64,000 nucleotides of DNA from Nemopilema nomurai (Eukaryota > Cnidaria > Scyphozoa > Rhizostomeae > Rhizostomatidae). Every line of letters begins with the position of its first letter. The first letter of the stretch is position 1. The position numbers were made by a program, and so were the translations under genes. The notes under the pieces are model-generated. The model searched no databases, was not told the DNA's origin, and saw only the letters and a list, made by a program, of their open reading frames with translations. Positions 12,001 through 24,900 of the stretch are shown here, one piece after another. Location of the stretch: assembly GCA_003864495.1 (NCBI GenBank), contig PEDN01001352.1:558001-622000 (forward strand), written 5' to 3'.

Positions 12001-13843
12001 ATGAATATAGTTTATGCGTCGTTGTTTCTAGAAATATAGAAAAAACAAATCAGAAATATACTAAAAATTCAAAATCGTTTGAAGGATTACAGGGGGCCAC
12101 CGTTGCTCCGTATTTTGTTCTAGCTCATATATCACGTCACTTTAATTTTAATTTAATTTAATTTACTTTTTCATTTTAGAGGGAAGCATATCCTACTTTA
12201 GTTCAGGTTATGTTGATGGTACCGTCTTGCAAAAAGGAACAACTAATGGTAAATCCCAAAGTCTTTTTTGTATTTGTTTGCATTTGATGACCTGCAAACT
12301 TGCATAACTGACATTGCAAGACACATTTGCTTTGACAATGTGCCATGAATTATCCTGTTTGTCATAAATTTGATTTTTTATTAGTATTGCTCAAGGTATC
12401 AAGGTGTCTTGTTTTTCAGAAATTTGACCTCGATGTATTTGAGGCAGAGTGCAAACTCAATGATAAAAAGAAGAGAGAGTATTTTAGAAAATTTCTTGCA
12501 GATGCATTTGGGGTAAGTAACACTAAAGTATTTGTTTTAGCAATGCCTCAGAGCTTTAGTGGTGGAACGGCCAAAATACTTGATACAAAGATTATTCAAC
12601 CTGCAAATATAAAAGTTCAAATGTGTGTGTTAAGACAATTTCAGATATGTGTGTTAAGGCTATTTTGAAGATATTTCTTTGGCAGATGAGCTAGTTTTTA
12701 TGCCTTATAAAGGGGCAGGATCTCATTAAGTTTCCGGTCATTAAACGTTATCACCCAATTACTGGTGAAGCTTGCCTAATGTGCTAAGATGCATTATCAG
12801 TTACCAGTTGGTTGGAAGACAAATTAGCGAACAATTGCCAAATCTCTTACACAATACAGACATGCTGATGTGATGAATTTCTTTAATGTTCCAACCATGG
12901 CAGCCTTCGTTGATAAATTTCTACTCGTGAGTTGTGATGGTAAAATCACACTGCGTTAACAGCGAAGTTGCCACGAAGTTCTCGCAGCAATGCTGGGAAA
13001 TACCTGATTTGGATCGGAGCTTTGGATAACGGCTTAAGTTTATCTCATGTCTTCATGCGTTGAAGAATTCGTCGCTGCTGCTTCAATTTTTGTCCTTTAT
13101 AGTTTTCGAGTACGACACAGTTTGCTTAGGTTAGGAGTAGATGAATGACCCCTTGTTTCAAATTTCAGCTGTTACTTTGCTTTTTAAGCAAGTTTGATTT
13201 GGCGTGCGTCTATGCTGTGGTTTGACACATGGCGATGATCATCTTCATTCAAATGATTCAAAACATGCTCACTTTTTCGAAGTGAATTTATTTCAGGCTG
13301 TGTGACGGAGACCTTTTACGCAACATGGCTGCGATGCTTATACGTTTTCCGCTGCGATGCTTTACGTCATCACAAGCGACCACTGCATGAAGCAAACAGT
13401 CATCTGACGATCTCTTCCCATTTCCTATGAGGGTTTACGTCAAAAGAGTCTCGATACACCATATGACAGAGTTTTTGAGTTTTTGCCTTCTTCATGGGGT
13501 CACTGCTAATTCAGTGAATTGTGGCAAAATCCAAGTTTGTTTATACCCCAAGAAGTTCGACGCAGGAGTAGGAACAGGAGTAGCGACACAGTGTCGTCAT
13601 TATGGACATGAAGGATATATTTTAACTGCACGTTTATTTTATTGATAACTTATGATGAATTCCAAGCATCATTTAAATTCTGAGGTTTGTTTTCGTTGTA
13701 TTTTGCAGAAAAATGTCAGCGAAATACATAACGCAGGTATCAAAATCAAAGACCTTCCACCGTTGGCACCAAGGAAGAAAGTGAAACAAGGACACGAAGA
13801 CAGTTTTGATAGTATTGTTAATTTGTTTGGGGATGACTCTTGA
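70..13843 (+). CDS. XPO5: Exportin-5, C-terminal half (21 exons, 5' end outside window)
   Basis: Exportin-5 is an importin-beta/HEAT-repeat transport receptor that, with RanGTP, carries pre-miRNAs and other structured RNAs out of the nucleus. Exons: 70-189, 1024-1127, 1614-1703, 2414-2478, 3043-3068, 3509-3574, 4107-4207, 5001-5101, 5661-5757, 6315-6451, 6959-7056, 7433-7479, 7804-7907, 8628-8654, 9755-9807, 10051-10155, 10350-10424, 11029-11106, 12180-12248, 12420-12512, 13709-13843. All junctions keep phase, have GT/AG ends and give 596 codons plus TGA at 13841. The product aligns almost without gaps, from memory, to the last half of human XPO5 (1204 aa). Landmarks: VRRQATSCFINLCKQ, KPFFLYCPPSCYGVV, LLSKEWSEFREKS, GLQIHGAELS, DKKKREYFRKFLADAFG, IKIKDLPPLAPRKK. 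The C-terminus ends NLFGDDS where human ends in a FEP tail. The sequence before base 70 is intron; a donor-like gtaagc at 2-7 may close the preceding exon at base 1. The exon list is homology-guided; weaker donors are those at 7057 and 9808. Confidence 0.93.
291..704 (+). repeat. 18-bp minisatellite in XPO5 intron
   Basis: About 23 degenerate tandem copies of actagctgcctctctctc lie in the intron between exons 70-189 and 1024-1127. The repeat keeps the - strand open as an ASERE-type repeat peptide (553-738), which is a by-product of the 18-bp period and not a gene. Confidence 0.93.
3043..3068 (+). other. XPO5: XPO5 microexon, 26 nt
   Basis: A short exon flanked by tttattttccag and gtaagt. It encodes ADCSRNRSG across the junction and aligns with the PCGLNRARM segment of human exportin-5. 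It enters in phase 1 and leaves in phase 0, so skipping it would shift the frame. Confidence 0.75.
6039..6090 (+). repeat. Poly-G tract between short direct repeats
   Basis: A run of 15 G at 6059-6073 lies between two copies of gcgatttgtattcgaaa, inside the XPO5 intron 5758-6314. It could be a slippage-prone duplication. G-quadruplex potential is an inference. Confidence 0.8.
6452..6958 (+). other. XPO5: U12-type (minor spliceosome) intron of XPO5
   Basis: The donor reads gtatcctttt, matching the U12 consensus RTATCCTTT. A branch-site-like gaccttaac lies at 6941-6949, matching the core of TTCCTTRAY, with its branch adenosine about 10 nt before the acceptor AG at 6957-6958, and there is no polypyrimidine tract. 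The phase-1 junction joins PVF to KFFFKPFF and keeps the XPO5 alignment gapless. None of the other introns reconstructed here has this donor. Confidence 0.8.
7549..7690 (+). repeat. 30-bp tandem repeat in XPO5 intron
   Basis: The motif ttgattggct recurs at 7611, 7641 and 7671, an exact 30-bp period, with diverged copies upstream from about 7549 containing attggctaga. It lies in the intron between exons 7433-7479 and 7804-7907. The repeated attgg/ccaat core is notable, but no function is shown. Confidence 0.9.
8628..8654 (+). other. XPO5: XPO5 microexon, 27 nt
   Basis: Inserts EKEAGAYDE in a region of exportin-5 that is variable and linker-like in human. It is flanked by accaaag and gtagtg and is phase-1 symmetric, so it could be a cassette exon. 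The acceptor was chosen by phase; the nearby cttcgcaaag acceptor would break the frame. This is one of the less certain exons of the gene. Confidence 0.55.
8996..9050 (+). repeat. 32-bp direct duplication in XPO5 intron
   Basis: The motif ctataattggagaggcaaag occurs at 8996 and again at 9028, giving a two-copy tandem duplication in the intron 8655-9754. The remaining 900 bases of that intron show nothing else recognisable. Confidence 0.85.
11164..11215 (+). repeat. Short tandem duplication in XPO5 intron
   Basis: Two copies of tgtcgctaaaagag lie close together in the intron 11107-12179. Nothing coding is supported in that 1.1-kb intron. Confidence 0.75.
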
Positions 13844-15990
13844 CCTAGAATAGAAGCTTAGTTACTAACGGCATTAGTCAGATTTCTGCATCCTTGTTTT
13901 TCTTGATCCATTAAAGTTGTACCCTGTACTCCTTTAATAGTCCAGATCTGTTAAAACAAAGATTATAAGAGATTTAAGTTTTGCCGAAAGGCCTAGTTTA
14001 ATGTTATATTGCTTGTTTGTAAGACGGCGACTTCGCAGGACCAACTTTGACTGCTCAGAGGCGAAAGTTTGGGCCTACGCATTTAACTTGAACTTTATAA
14101 CAAAATGAGGAAAATTTTATAATCCAACTTGTAAAGGGTTTCATTTCAATTGAAAACAATGGCCTTTTGTTTTACTCTCTAATGTTTTTCTTGCCCTGAG
14201 CCAAAACCATAATGAAAGGGCCCAATGACGTAAAATCTGATTGAGATGGGTTTATAATTAACAGCCTTCGATGCCAACGCTGCTTCAAAAAAATTTTGAA
14301 ACCAGTCATGTGATACCAGCTGTTCCTATAAGACACTCTGAGAATCCCACAAGACTAATTGAGAATCCCACAAGACTCTCCGTCCATTTGAATTACAGCG
14401 ACCAGCGCCCCCAAATAAATGGCAGCGAGATGTCGCCGCTTTACCAAATGCCACCGAGGCCTTCGTCATTTCAAAAGCCAAGGCATCAATAAAATTTTCG
14501 CAAAAAGATGAAACAAAGCGCGTGAAATACGAAAGACTTGCAAGTTACCGCGTGAAACGACACCAAGACGAATAATGCTAAAGAAGTCCGGCCCTGTTTT
14601 GTGGACCAGGGCCATGTAGGAATCAAAACGCTGACATAAGGCTCTGCATCATGACTTGACTTAATTGAATGCACTTTTGCATGAACATAACCCATAGTTG
14701 AATGTTGAAGATGTTTTGGGATATACTGGGACGCAAAAGACAGAAATATTGCACATCCAGTCAAGCAGCGTATGAAGCTGGGTGTATGGACTAAGGTATT
14801 TTATTTTAAGTCACCTCTCTGCCTTTTAAAAGAAAAGAAAGCAAGGCAAATAGCGCGATCCCTGGCTTTGGCAATATAGAGCCTGGAAATACTGGCGTGG
14901 GCTATTTCTGTGTAGCGAGGGTCGCAATTATTTTAACATAGCCCATGAGGGCCAAGTAGACTACACAATTAGGAGAATGTTTGATAAGGGCTTGATTTGC
15001 TTGGAAAGGCGGCTTTGAGCATAATCAACTGATTTATTGGAATGATTGAGGACCCGCTTCCATTGTATTGTTAAAGTCTGACCGGTTTAACTCGCTCCCA
15101 GTCTTCAACAGAACCTGCATCACAGCGTAAACAAGAAGCAAAAGCACTTGACACGAGCTTAAAAACCATCTGGCCCTTCGACATCCGTTTAAAAGGCCGT
15201 TCTTGAGCATAAAACTTCCGACAAGGGTAGGAATCTTGGGATAAAAGAGTTTCGATTGCCGGGTTTTACGTGAAATGAGGATTTGCAGTAGCATTTAACC
15301 GAGCCGGAAATTTTGTCTGCAAAACCGCGGGGAAATTAGCAGAAAATCCACGTAGTTAGATCAACGGAAAATTTTCTTGCACCCACCCCACTCCCTACAA
15401 TGTCAAATGAAGACATTTTTCGTCCCTGAATGTGTCATGTGATTAAATGTTAATCTGAACAATCGTCCAAAATGAATTGATTGCCAGTTTATCAAATGCA
15501 AAAAGAAGGACTTCCTTGAAATTTTTCTGGGGGGGTATTTATTGTACGTGGCATTTATCGAACACTTTCCTAAAAAGCATAAAATTTAATATGTGTAACA
15601 TAGAAAAATATATTGCCTAGAAATGTGATGAGAATTCTGTTTGAACACCAACGTCAACGTTGAATATGCTAATCAACTGTGGAAGCGAGCTTGCAGCTGC
15701 GAATGTTATTAACCACAAATCAAAAACAAAATTGAAGACGTCATTGAGTTAGCAGTTCCGCCGATAATAGTCTTGAAGCAGAAAATCGAGCTATAGCGAG
15801 TTTGTTAGAATTTCGAGCAATTGATTTTTTCCCAGTTGTAATGATTGTTCGAAGGTGGCGGTTTGTGTGAGGGATGTTAATTACTGCACTTAACTCTTGA
15901 TGCGACTTGCTGTGGTTGTTATATACGTGCTCAGCCATATTGTACAAGTGCTGCATAATAATATATTTAGATTTTCAGAATCGTGAGCAA
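13844..15990. other. XPO5 3' UTR and intergenic gap
   Basis: An ATTAAA polyadenylation-like signal sits at 13910-13915, about 70 bp after the XPO5 stop. The rest has no ORF resembling a known protein. A 22-bp direct duplication containing gagaatcccacaagact lies at about 14339-14380. Just before PPP1R37, attttcag at 15971-15978 is a plausible acceptor for a 5' UTR exon, so its promoter may lie further left than the start codon suggests. Confidence 0.6.
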
Positions 15991-18900
15991 ATGATGAGCA
16001 TGGAGGTTTCTGATCAGGAAGAAGAGGAGGTAGAAGAAGTTATGGAGGCAGAAATTGTTAGTCTTCAACTGGATCCGCCTCCAGCCAACGCCGCTAACGT
16101 ATTGCATCAACATCATATTCATCACAGTCACCACGGGCATGGGCCTAATTGCGTGGATCGTAGCTGCCTTAGTAATTCTGACAAAATAGGGGATAATCAA
16201 TCTATTGCGCTTCAGAACATAAGGCAAACTGAGGCCCTTGACAAAGCAAATGGTGATTGGGCGGATGACGAGCAAACAATCTTGAGAGAGCTGAACGAAC
16301 AGAACTCAGACGAAACCTCGATTTCTCCAAAGAATGTTGATAAAGGAACTAAGTGCAGTTTTCAGCCATCTCCAACAGAACCAGATTCTCAAAGGGTAGC
16401 GGCAAATGCACCAAACTCGGATTACAATGTAGAAACGATTGTTTCTAAGTCTATAAAATCGGAGGTATTACCAAAAAAGTCGTCATTTTCCTGTTTAAAA
16501 TCTAGGAAGTTAGGTAACGAAGACGAGCAAAGCAAAACACGAAAAAGTGTAACTTTTCCACCGGACGATAACATGGTTACAATGAAGGTGGATCCAGTCG
16601 ATCCGTGGAGAAATGGTAAATATAAATACATTCACATGTGTTCTTTTTGACTGTGATAAAATGGTTTTCCATTTGTATAAGATTAGATGCCATTTTTCAA
16701 CTTTTTTTAATCCGTTACTGTTCAAAGATGTATACTGGGGATTAAGTTAACCGTTGTCACAAACGGATTACAATTTAACACACATTTGAGATAAACACAA
16801 TATCATTCATTAATGTAGCAGTTGAATTACTTGATTCGTAAAGATAAAGATGCATCTATTGAAGAATTACAACGTTTAGAGGCTTGGAGTGACTTGTAGC
16901 TAGAATATTAGCATCCGTCTAACCTATATTTTAACTGAACAGTAGAAAGGTTTTGTTTGATAGTGATTATGCTAGGCATCTGCTGCGTGAGTTGACCCAG
17001 ATTCTCAATTACCAAAAGTTAAACTTGCCTTATTCAATGAACTTTGCTTTATGATAATCAATGTTGAGAATTTGGCCCAAATAGACCTTGAAATTGTAGC
17101 CTTATATTGGCTGAACCCCTTTTGCAAGCAAAATTTTACTTGTTACAGGATTTTGAGTACAAAAGGAAATGTTTGTATATAATTGGATTATTATTTGTTT
17201 TGATGAATTGGATATTGGTAAACATTGTCTGAATGATACTAAGCCTTTCATACAGTTTGAGTACTGTCAAAATGTTATTTGAGTTACCCTAGTTGTAAGA
17301 TAGCTATAGCATATACACATATAGACCATACTTGAAAGGATAAAAAAGCTCATTATGCAGCTTGCTAAGTTTTTTTAATGTAGGTATGCTCTCCATCATA
17401 CATATGATAAAGTGTGTTTACCATGGTTATTGTATGGATATAATAATTAGTTATTTTGAAATTAAGTTATTTCACACTAGTTCAGGTTCTGAGCAACAAT
17501 GATCGACTCTAATGAATGCAATCCAAGATAATCTAAAGGATGCAGCCCTCTAAGATAGGAATACATTTATAAGGATATCATTTTGTTAATTTTATATTAT
17601 TTGTCAATATTTTTAATGACGAAGACTTCAGTTTAAGTCCATATGAATTTTTTAAAACCAAATCTTTAAAATCATTTGAAATACTATTTTTTGTTCTCAT
17701 GTTATAAAGACCTTGGTTTCAGAGGAGAGTTCATTCAAATCAATTTGCTTTTTTATTTCTTTTTCAATTTATTATATCTTTATCATATGTTGATATTTTG
17801 TGTTAAAACCCATGCCTTTTCAAGCTTAAAAATAATATCGAGCTTAAATATAGAAAATTGTGTGGAAGCAGTACAGTTGACTATTTCTTCAAGTTTTATT
17901 AATTGTGCATCAACGTTTTCGCTCACATTCCAATTGCACACAGAAAAGTATTCTTCTGGCCTTTTTAGGTAAACCTTAAGGAATTTAAGAACCTCTACCT
18001 TCTGCAGTTGTTGCTTGATAACTTGCAAAATCAAATGCAACACACAATATGATTGTCTATAGGTCATTATAAGGTCTTTTATGGAGACCTGCACAAACCC
18101 CTGAAACAAACTTGTGATGACTTTTTCTGCCTATTTAGTTTTTCAACCTACCTCATTTAATTCATGCAGTTTAGCTTTAAAAGGTTTGAACTACTTATTG
18201 CTTTATATCAGGGTTTCCTTTAAAGGACCATGTTAACCTATTGATTATCCTTCTAAAACATGCATTAGAATGGATAATGTGGTCACACAAAAGGAACAAT
18301 GTATACAGCGACCAGACCCATCAATTTTCTGCAAATTGTTCCCTTATAAAATTTATTGCAAACTTGTTTTGTTCTTTTCTATCTACTTTTGTATCAGTTG
18401 TTCCCCACTTTTTTGGTCTCAGTAGATGCACTAAAAAACTGAAGCATGCTGATAATGCAAATATATTTTTGAAAGAGACTCTTGAAATTTACATGTCAAA
18501 ACGGAGAATAGGGATGTCAAATGACTTTGCTTTACTTTGTTAAACTTTAATAGTATTTTCTTGAATTTGATTGCAAGTAAAATTAGGTTCTGTTAGGTTT
18601 TGAATAACTTTGTCTTGCTAGTTTTTTTAAAGAATTAGCAAGCTAATGAATTTTTGCATAATTTGTAGGTAATTAAATATGAAATAATGAAAACAGTTCA
18701 GTAAGGGCCAATTATTGGAGGCAGTTAAACAATCAGGGGCTTTTTTAGCCTGCAAAAGTTTAGTCTTGGGATGGTCTAATTATTCATATCTCAATTAAGA
18801 AGCCTTAGATGCAGTAAATGCCTCAAATAAAGCTGTTTATAATTGATTATATACAATATAGCCTATTTGGCTTTTCAAAGATGTTTACCAGGTCTGTACT

Positions 18901-21900
18901 AAAAAAGGCCTGCACTGGTCATTTTCATAATTGGGTTAGTCAATTGTCCACCATGGCTATTGAATTGCTTTAAAATTTGTGCATTTTCTACTGTGAAAGT
19001 CTGAGAAGCTAACAGATCTCATTGAGGATGCCATCATGATTTGATTGAAAAGGTTGAACCTCTTATCTCAAAGGTAAATGGAGCTTCTTCACAGTTAAAC
19101 CTTTATAGTTGATAAATGATTTGACCAAGCCATTTTGATCTGGTTGTAATACTATAATTACAGAAAGTTATTTTTGGAAGATTTAATCTTCTAAGAAGAA
19201 TCCAGCATGTAAGATCCAAGCCAGCTATTATAATTTAAGATGAGTATTATTTTTCTGCACCATATGTTGCATGTTCCTGTTCACATCTGTGATGTTCCTA
19301 ATTAATATTAGATATATGATCGAAAAAATAGTTTACAAGCTCAATAAAGCAGTTCTCTTGGATAGCTGATAGACTTTGGTAAAAGTTTTCGTGTATAGAT
19401 ATATATAATATATATACTTCGGTCAAAACATCTACAAGTTAATGTTTTTTCTGAATATCTATATTGTTTTTTATTACACTCAGCACATGAGCTTTTGAAA
19501 GTATGTATATATGTATGTATGTATATATATAAATATATAAAACAGTGACATGTGATAGGCTCAGTAAGATTTTTCATTATTTTGATCATTTACAATTACT
19601 ATAAGCACCAAGTTTCAGTTTTCCTAGATCAGTTTCTATTAGCCAGTTGCTCTTCTTTACCTGAAAACTTCAAAGCAAATTGACACTGCCTTAGCAATAT
19701 TTGTCTTTGATACAAAAGACTGTTTAACCTTGCAAGCAGTTCAAGCAGTTCTTGAAAGCTCTTTTTTAACTCATGAATGTGGCTTTTGATCAAAATTTGT
19801 CTGAATTTTTAGCACTATTGATGTTTGGCCATAATGAACTTGTTGTTGATTCAGAGATGATGTTTTTGTATTTAATCTAATTTTTTTCGCTTAGATTGTT
19901 ATTAAAGGAATTGTTAAGTGCTGTTCATAGCCAGAACCAGATGACATCATGTCTTTTTCTGCTATGGATGGCACAGAATACTGTATTTTGTTGCATTTTT
20001 AGATAAACATTGATATATAAAAAAGATGATGTTTTGAGGTGCTGCCTCAAAAAATAATGTCAAAATGCAAAGAAGACATGAATATTTTTTGCTGAATTAA
20101 ATAAATATTTGATTCTAGAAAGAATTGCCCTAATAGAATTGTATAATAAGTAGACTGTAGTCTAATAAGCAGATAAGCAAATTGTATGTTTCAGCTGAAA
20201 TTGTTTTGATATCACCAACACACTAATAAGCCATGACTTGTAATCCCAATTTTAACTTTTTAGCAAAAGTTGCTACCAGTGTGGAAGTGATATTGGAATA
20301 TAAAAAGATCTGCAAACAAACAAAAACTAAAGTAGTGGATAATGTTCTGAGGCAGCTGCAGGTATGGAAATTTGATGTTGCTCCCAGGAGAACTAGCAAT
20401 GTATGTCATAATATGCAAAGAAACAAAACTTGAGAAAGAAAACTTAAGTCATATGTTATTATAGATTTTATTGGTCGCCATCACTTTTTGAATAGTAATT
20501 TGCATCAGTCGCACAATAAAACAATATTTAATTTTAAGCAGTTAGGGTTTGCTTGTACCCAGTTAACCTAATGTACTATTTGTTCCCAGGACTTACCAGA
20601 CTTGTCCACCAGGATTGCTACTTTGTCCCTTAAAGGTAAAAAGAAACAATATCTTTAAAATAAAAATGAATTTTGAAGCAATGTTGAAAAGTATATAGGC
20701 AAAGAATATCTTTATATGTCAATTCTTTTGCATGAAGTAAATTTATAGAAGATATATTCATTATAAGGGTATAATGATTGTATATGTGGTAATAGATACT
20801 GTTTCATTTTCAACTGCAAATTATTCTGCCAATGAAGCTATGTCTTAACAGTATATTCAATGTTGTGAATGTTGATTTAGATGACTTTTTATAGAGCCTC
20901 AGTCTTCTGTCAATATTTTTGAATGTCTTTGAAAATATTCAAGCCTCTGTGTCATCAATAAAAATTATGCATGTTGCATCAACTACACTTGCCATTGATA
21001 AAGTGTTGTCCTTTGTGAATCATTTTCAACAACTTGTTAGATATATTCTATTTGGCTAAAAAACTAGTTTTGTTGCTAAGAATTGTTAATGGCAAAGGGT
21101 AAGCTTATTTCCTTTGCCTTTGAAATATTGCTCTTTTTAGTGCACCTTTTATTTCTGATGTCAGTTTATCAGCTTAGTTTGTGGGTTTTTATTACGAATT
21201 CCAAGCACTTTGTTTGAAATGCTTTTTGTTTTTTCATAAACCTTTTTGCATGGGAAATATGTTGTATTCTGTGTATCGCTCAAATGAATTTGCTTTCGTT
21301 GCTTTTAGGTGTAAAACTTGACACCAAATCATGTGAAGCATTAGAAGCTGTCTTCAAGAGAGTTAGATTTGAAGTTATCGATTTCGAAAATTGTGGCCTA
21401 GAAGAAGAGGTTAGAAGAGTTTCTACTTCTCTTTTGAATATGAGCTTAATAAGGCCTCTTCTCCCAATATTTTTTACATGGGAGGCAGAATCATGATTTG
21501 GCTATAAAGGATAGAAACCTGAAAAGTTTGTACTTTTTGAGAGATAATTTTTCCAAAATCTAATAATCTACGAATCTTCTGAAATTTAATTTAGATTAAC
21601 TTACAAAGATATAAGTTAAAAAGGGTATTAACATCATTGTGGGCTAAGTACTTTCTCTTTCTATGCATTCATTATTTACCTCTTATTGTGTTACTTTCGC
21701 CATTTGTTTAACTCTAGCCAACAAACTTAAATTGCAGGGCGCCACAGCACTATTAGAAATGATTGAGTTTTACCAGAGTGCTTGTAAACTGAGTGTTGCC
21801 ATGAACCCGAAAATGGGAATGCGCGGTTGGCAAACGTTGTGTCGGATGCTTCGCAAAACCCCTTGCCTGCACTCCGTGGATGCAAGGCGCACCATGTTAA

Positions 21901-24900
21901 CTGACCAAACGATGCCGATGTTCGGACGATGCCTCAAAGCTGATCCGCCCTTGAAAACCTTGCATCTTGAAGGAGTGTTTTTGAGTGGAAGACCGTTGCT
22001 TATCCTAAGTGAGTAAATGGGCTACATGGATTTCTGATAGACATTTTTATTTGACATTTTTTCATGCGATTCAGATTATTTTTAAATCATACTTTTAAAG
22101 TCCATCAATGCCTCAATTTAATAACCGTAGACTTAGTGCCAATATCTAACGTGAAGAGACAACACTTTGTTAATTGGTTTACTTGGATTTCTGATAGAAA
22201 TTGTTATTTGAGATTTTCCATGCGATTTGTATTATTTTGAAATCATACTTTTATAATCCGTCAATGTCTCAATTTGATAACCGTAGGCTTAGTGCCAATA
22301 TCTAACGTGAAAAGACAACACTTTGTTAATTGGTTTACTTGGATTTCTGATAGAAATTGTTATTTGAGATTTTTCCATGCAATTCGTATTATTTTTGATA
22401 ACCGTAGACAACATCTTGTTAATTGGTTTGCGATGCACTTGCTTCTATCATCTCAACGTTTTCTATTCCATTAACCTATCTTTATGCACATCTAAGTTCA
22501 TGGTTAAGATAGCCCATCACATATCATTTCTGCTGCAATAATGGCCTAACTGTGCCACTTTTCGCTGAAGCAGTTATCCTTGCTAAATTTTCTCTGAATA
22601 CAGTCTGCAATGTGCCACTCCATCAACCTTCATATACCAAAGGCTTTGACACAACCCTGGTTATAGTATTCACATGGTCCATCGTCGCCGTTGCTTGAAT
22701 GAGTGCTCGTTTATTTTCGCAGCAACTGCACTGAAGTACAACACGCTCTTGGAGGATCTGTACCTAGGAGACAACGACCTGCAGCCGGCTGACGGTGTTT
22801 CCATTGGCACGATGCTAAGTGCGAACAAGACCCTTCAGCTGCTCGACCTGAGAAATAACAGTTTCAGGGTGCGTCTCATCTGATTACTCGACAAAACGTA
22901 GCTGGTTATCTTAAGTTACTGTTTGAAGTTTTGAATGGAAATCTTCGAAATATCTGTCTTCAAAGGGACTTCACAATATCAACATTGCAAAGGCTGCTTC
23001 GCCGGATTCGCAACGCACTAATCTGCTAACAAGCTGCTCTCATTTACTGTCTGCTCGAATTGCATCCAACTTAGCTTTTTGCATCTGACTAAACTCGTTC
23101 GCATCCAACTTAGCTTTTTGCATCTGACTAAACGTGTTTGCGCCCGACTATTCCTGTTTGCATACGACTAATCGTATTCTAAGGTTTTATGTAGGAGTTA
23201 AAGTGAGCCCGACCAACTTTGGTCTCATGCCTTCCCATATGCTCTACCTACCAATTCTGGGTAGGAGAGAACTCAGGCACCTGAAAAGGCCACTCCAGTC
23301 GCAAAACAGACCAGTTTGACAGCTTTAGGTCCGAGTAAAGCGAACGTGTGTGTGGAAAAATCTGTCAGTTAGTAGTTAGCAAAAAGACGAACACATTGCG
23401 TCGACGTTTGCTTTCCTTGCGGTAATTTCCATCGACGTAGAGCGCCCTTTTGGGAAGACGCACAACGCAAGCAGGAATGTCCTTTAAGTTGTAATTTGTT
23501 CCTTCAAGTCATGTAAATGAGGCTGATAAATATCAGCACCGATAACGTTTCCCCTGAACTGCATTTACTGCGTTCATTATTTGCATTTCGTCCCAAATCT
23601 GCGTCTCTTATTCACCCATGAACTTTCCTTCCAAAGGACGCTGGCTTGGTGCATATCGCAAATGGCTTGACCGATCAGGCTAACTTCGATTCTGGCGGCT
23701 TGGCTTCAATCGTCCTTTGGAATTTAGGTCTCACTCACGAAGCAATGTTTAGTTTCTGTAACGCTTTGGTACGTCTGATTTTTATTTCTGTTTACTCCAC
23801 TGCATATCTCATTCCTCATATCTCATTTTCTGACAGCCTTGTTAACTGTTTATTGTTTTTTCCGAAAGTAAGTATATGTCTGGGTAGCTTATCTCTTGCT
23901 ACTCTCCTTAAAATTCATTTTCTGGAAAGTGGTTGTGCATTTATTGACTCCTGTTTGCTTAATGCTCCTACTGTTTTTCAGTACCACTATACCTATCTTT
24001 TGATCCATTCATTTATTGATATAATATCCTTCTCGACTTTTGATTTAAGTAGTTTGTATGTTCACCTTAATATGTAATTTAAACAATTAAAGGGTGAAAG
24101 TTTGAGACAAAATCACCAGCTACAAATTCAAGCAGTGAAGTGACCATGGCTTTATTTTCAGAAATGTAGAAATCTTTGTCTATTTTTTAGGCCAAGTCAA
24201 AAAGCCTTAGGTCACTGAATCTTGGCCAGAATCGTCTTGGTGACATAGGGATACAAAAGATAAAGCCTGGCCTTATAAGGAACAGATCGTTGCGTAAGCT
24301 TGGCCTGCTCAACACACGAATTGGCAATGAAGGTGCGCAAAATTCAATGAACAGCTCACAAAGCTTGTGCATTATTCAAATGATCAGTTGGAAATGTCAG
24401 CGAGTTTTATTAGCTTTTAGTGTTCGCCAAAAGCTACTTTACCAAACTGCGATAATTCGGTCATCCTCGGATTTTTAATTCCTTTCGCTTCAAAACATGG
24501 AATTAGCTGTTCTGCAAAAACGAACTTCCCGAGTTTTTAATTGATTTGATATTAAATGAACTGGGATAATGGCGAAGCTCATTCCTGGTTTTTGTTGATA
24601 ATTCTTGATTTTTGATGAGGTTATAAGAACTGGATTACACGATAAAAAGGTTAGCAGCGACCGCTTCACGTCGATTGCATAACAGTGATCAATTTTTGGT
24701 CGATTCTTTACGAAACGGCTCGTTTTTGATTGACAAAGGCGAACATGACAAATATTCTCAAAGTTAGGCCTTTTGACAACCTTGAGTGTCCCATAAGAGT
24801 TTTTTGATATACAGAATGCATTACCCGCTTTTAAAGCGGTTGTTGATATCAGTCTGACTCGAAGTTTATTTGTTTTCAACAAAAGACACAAGCTATTGTG

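Noticed and set aside
15907..15990. Upstream extension of the PPP1R37 frame
   Set aside because: It begins at TTG with no ATG, is hydrophobic and unlike the family, and contains a good splice acceptor (attttcag, 15971-15978).
24490..24891. 133-codon - strand open frame
   Set aside because: It lies inside a PPP1R37 intron on the opposite strand, with no family resemblance.
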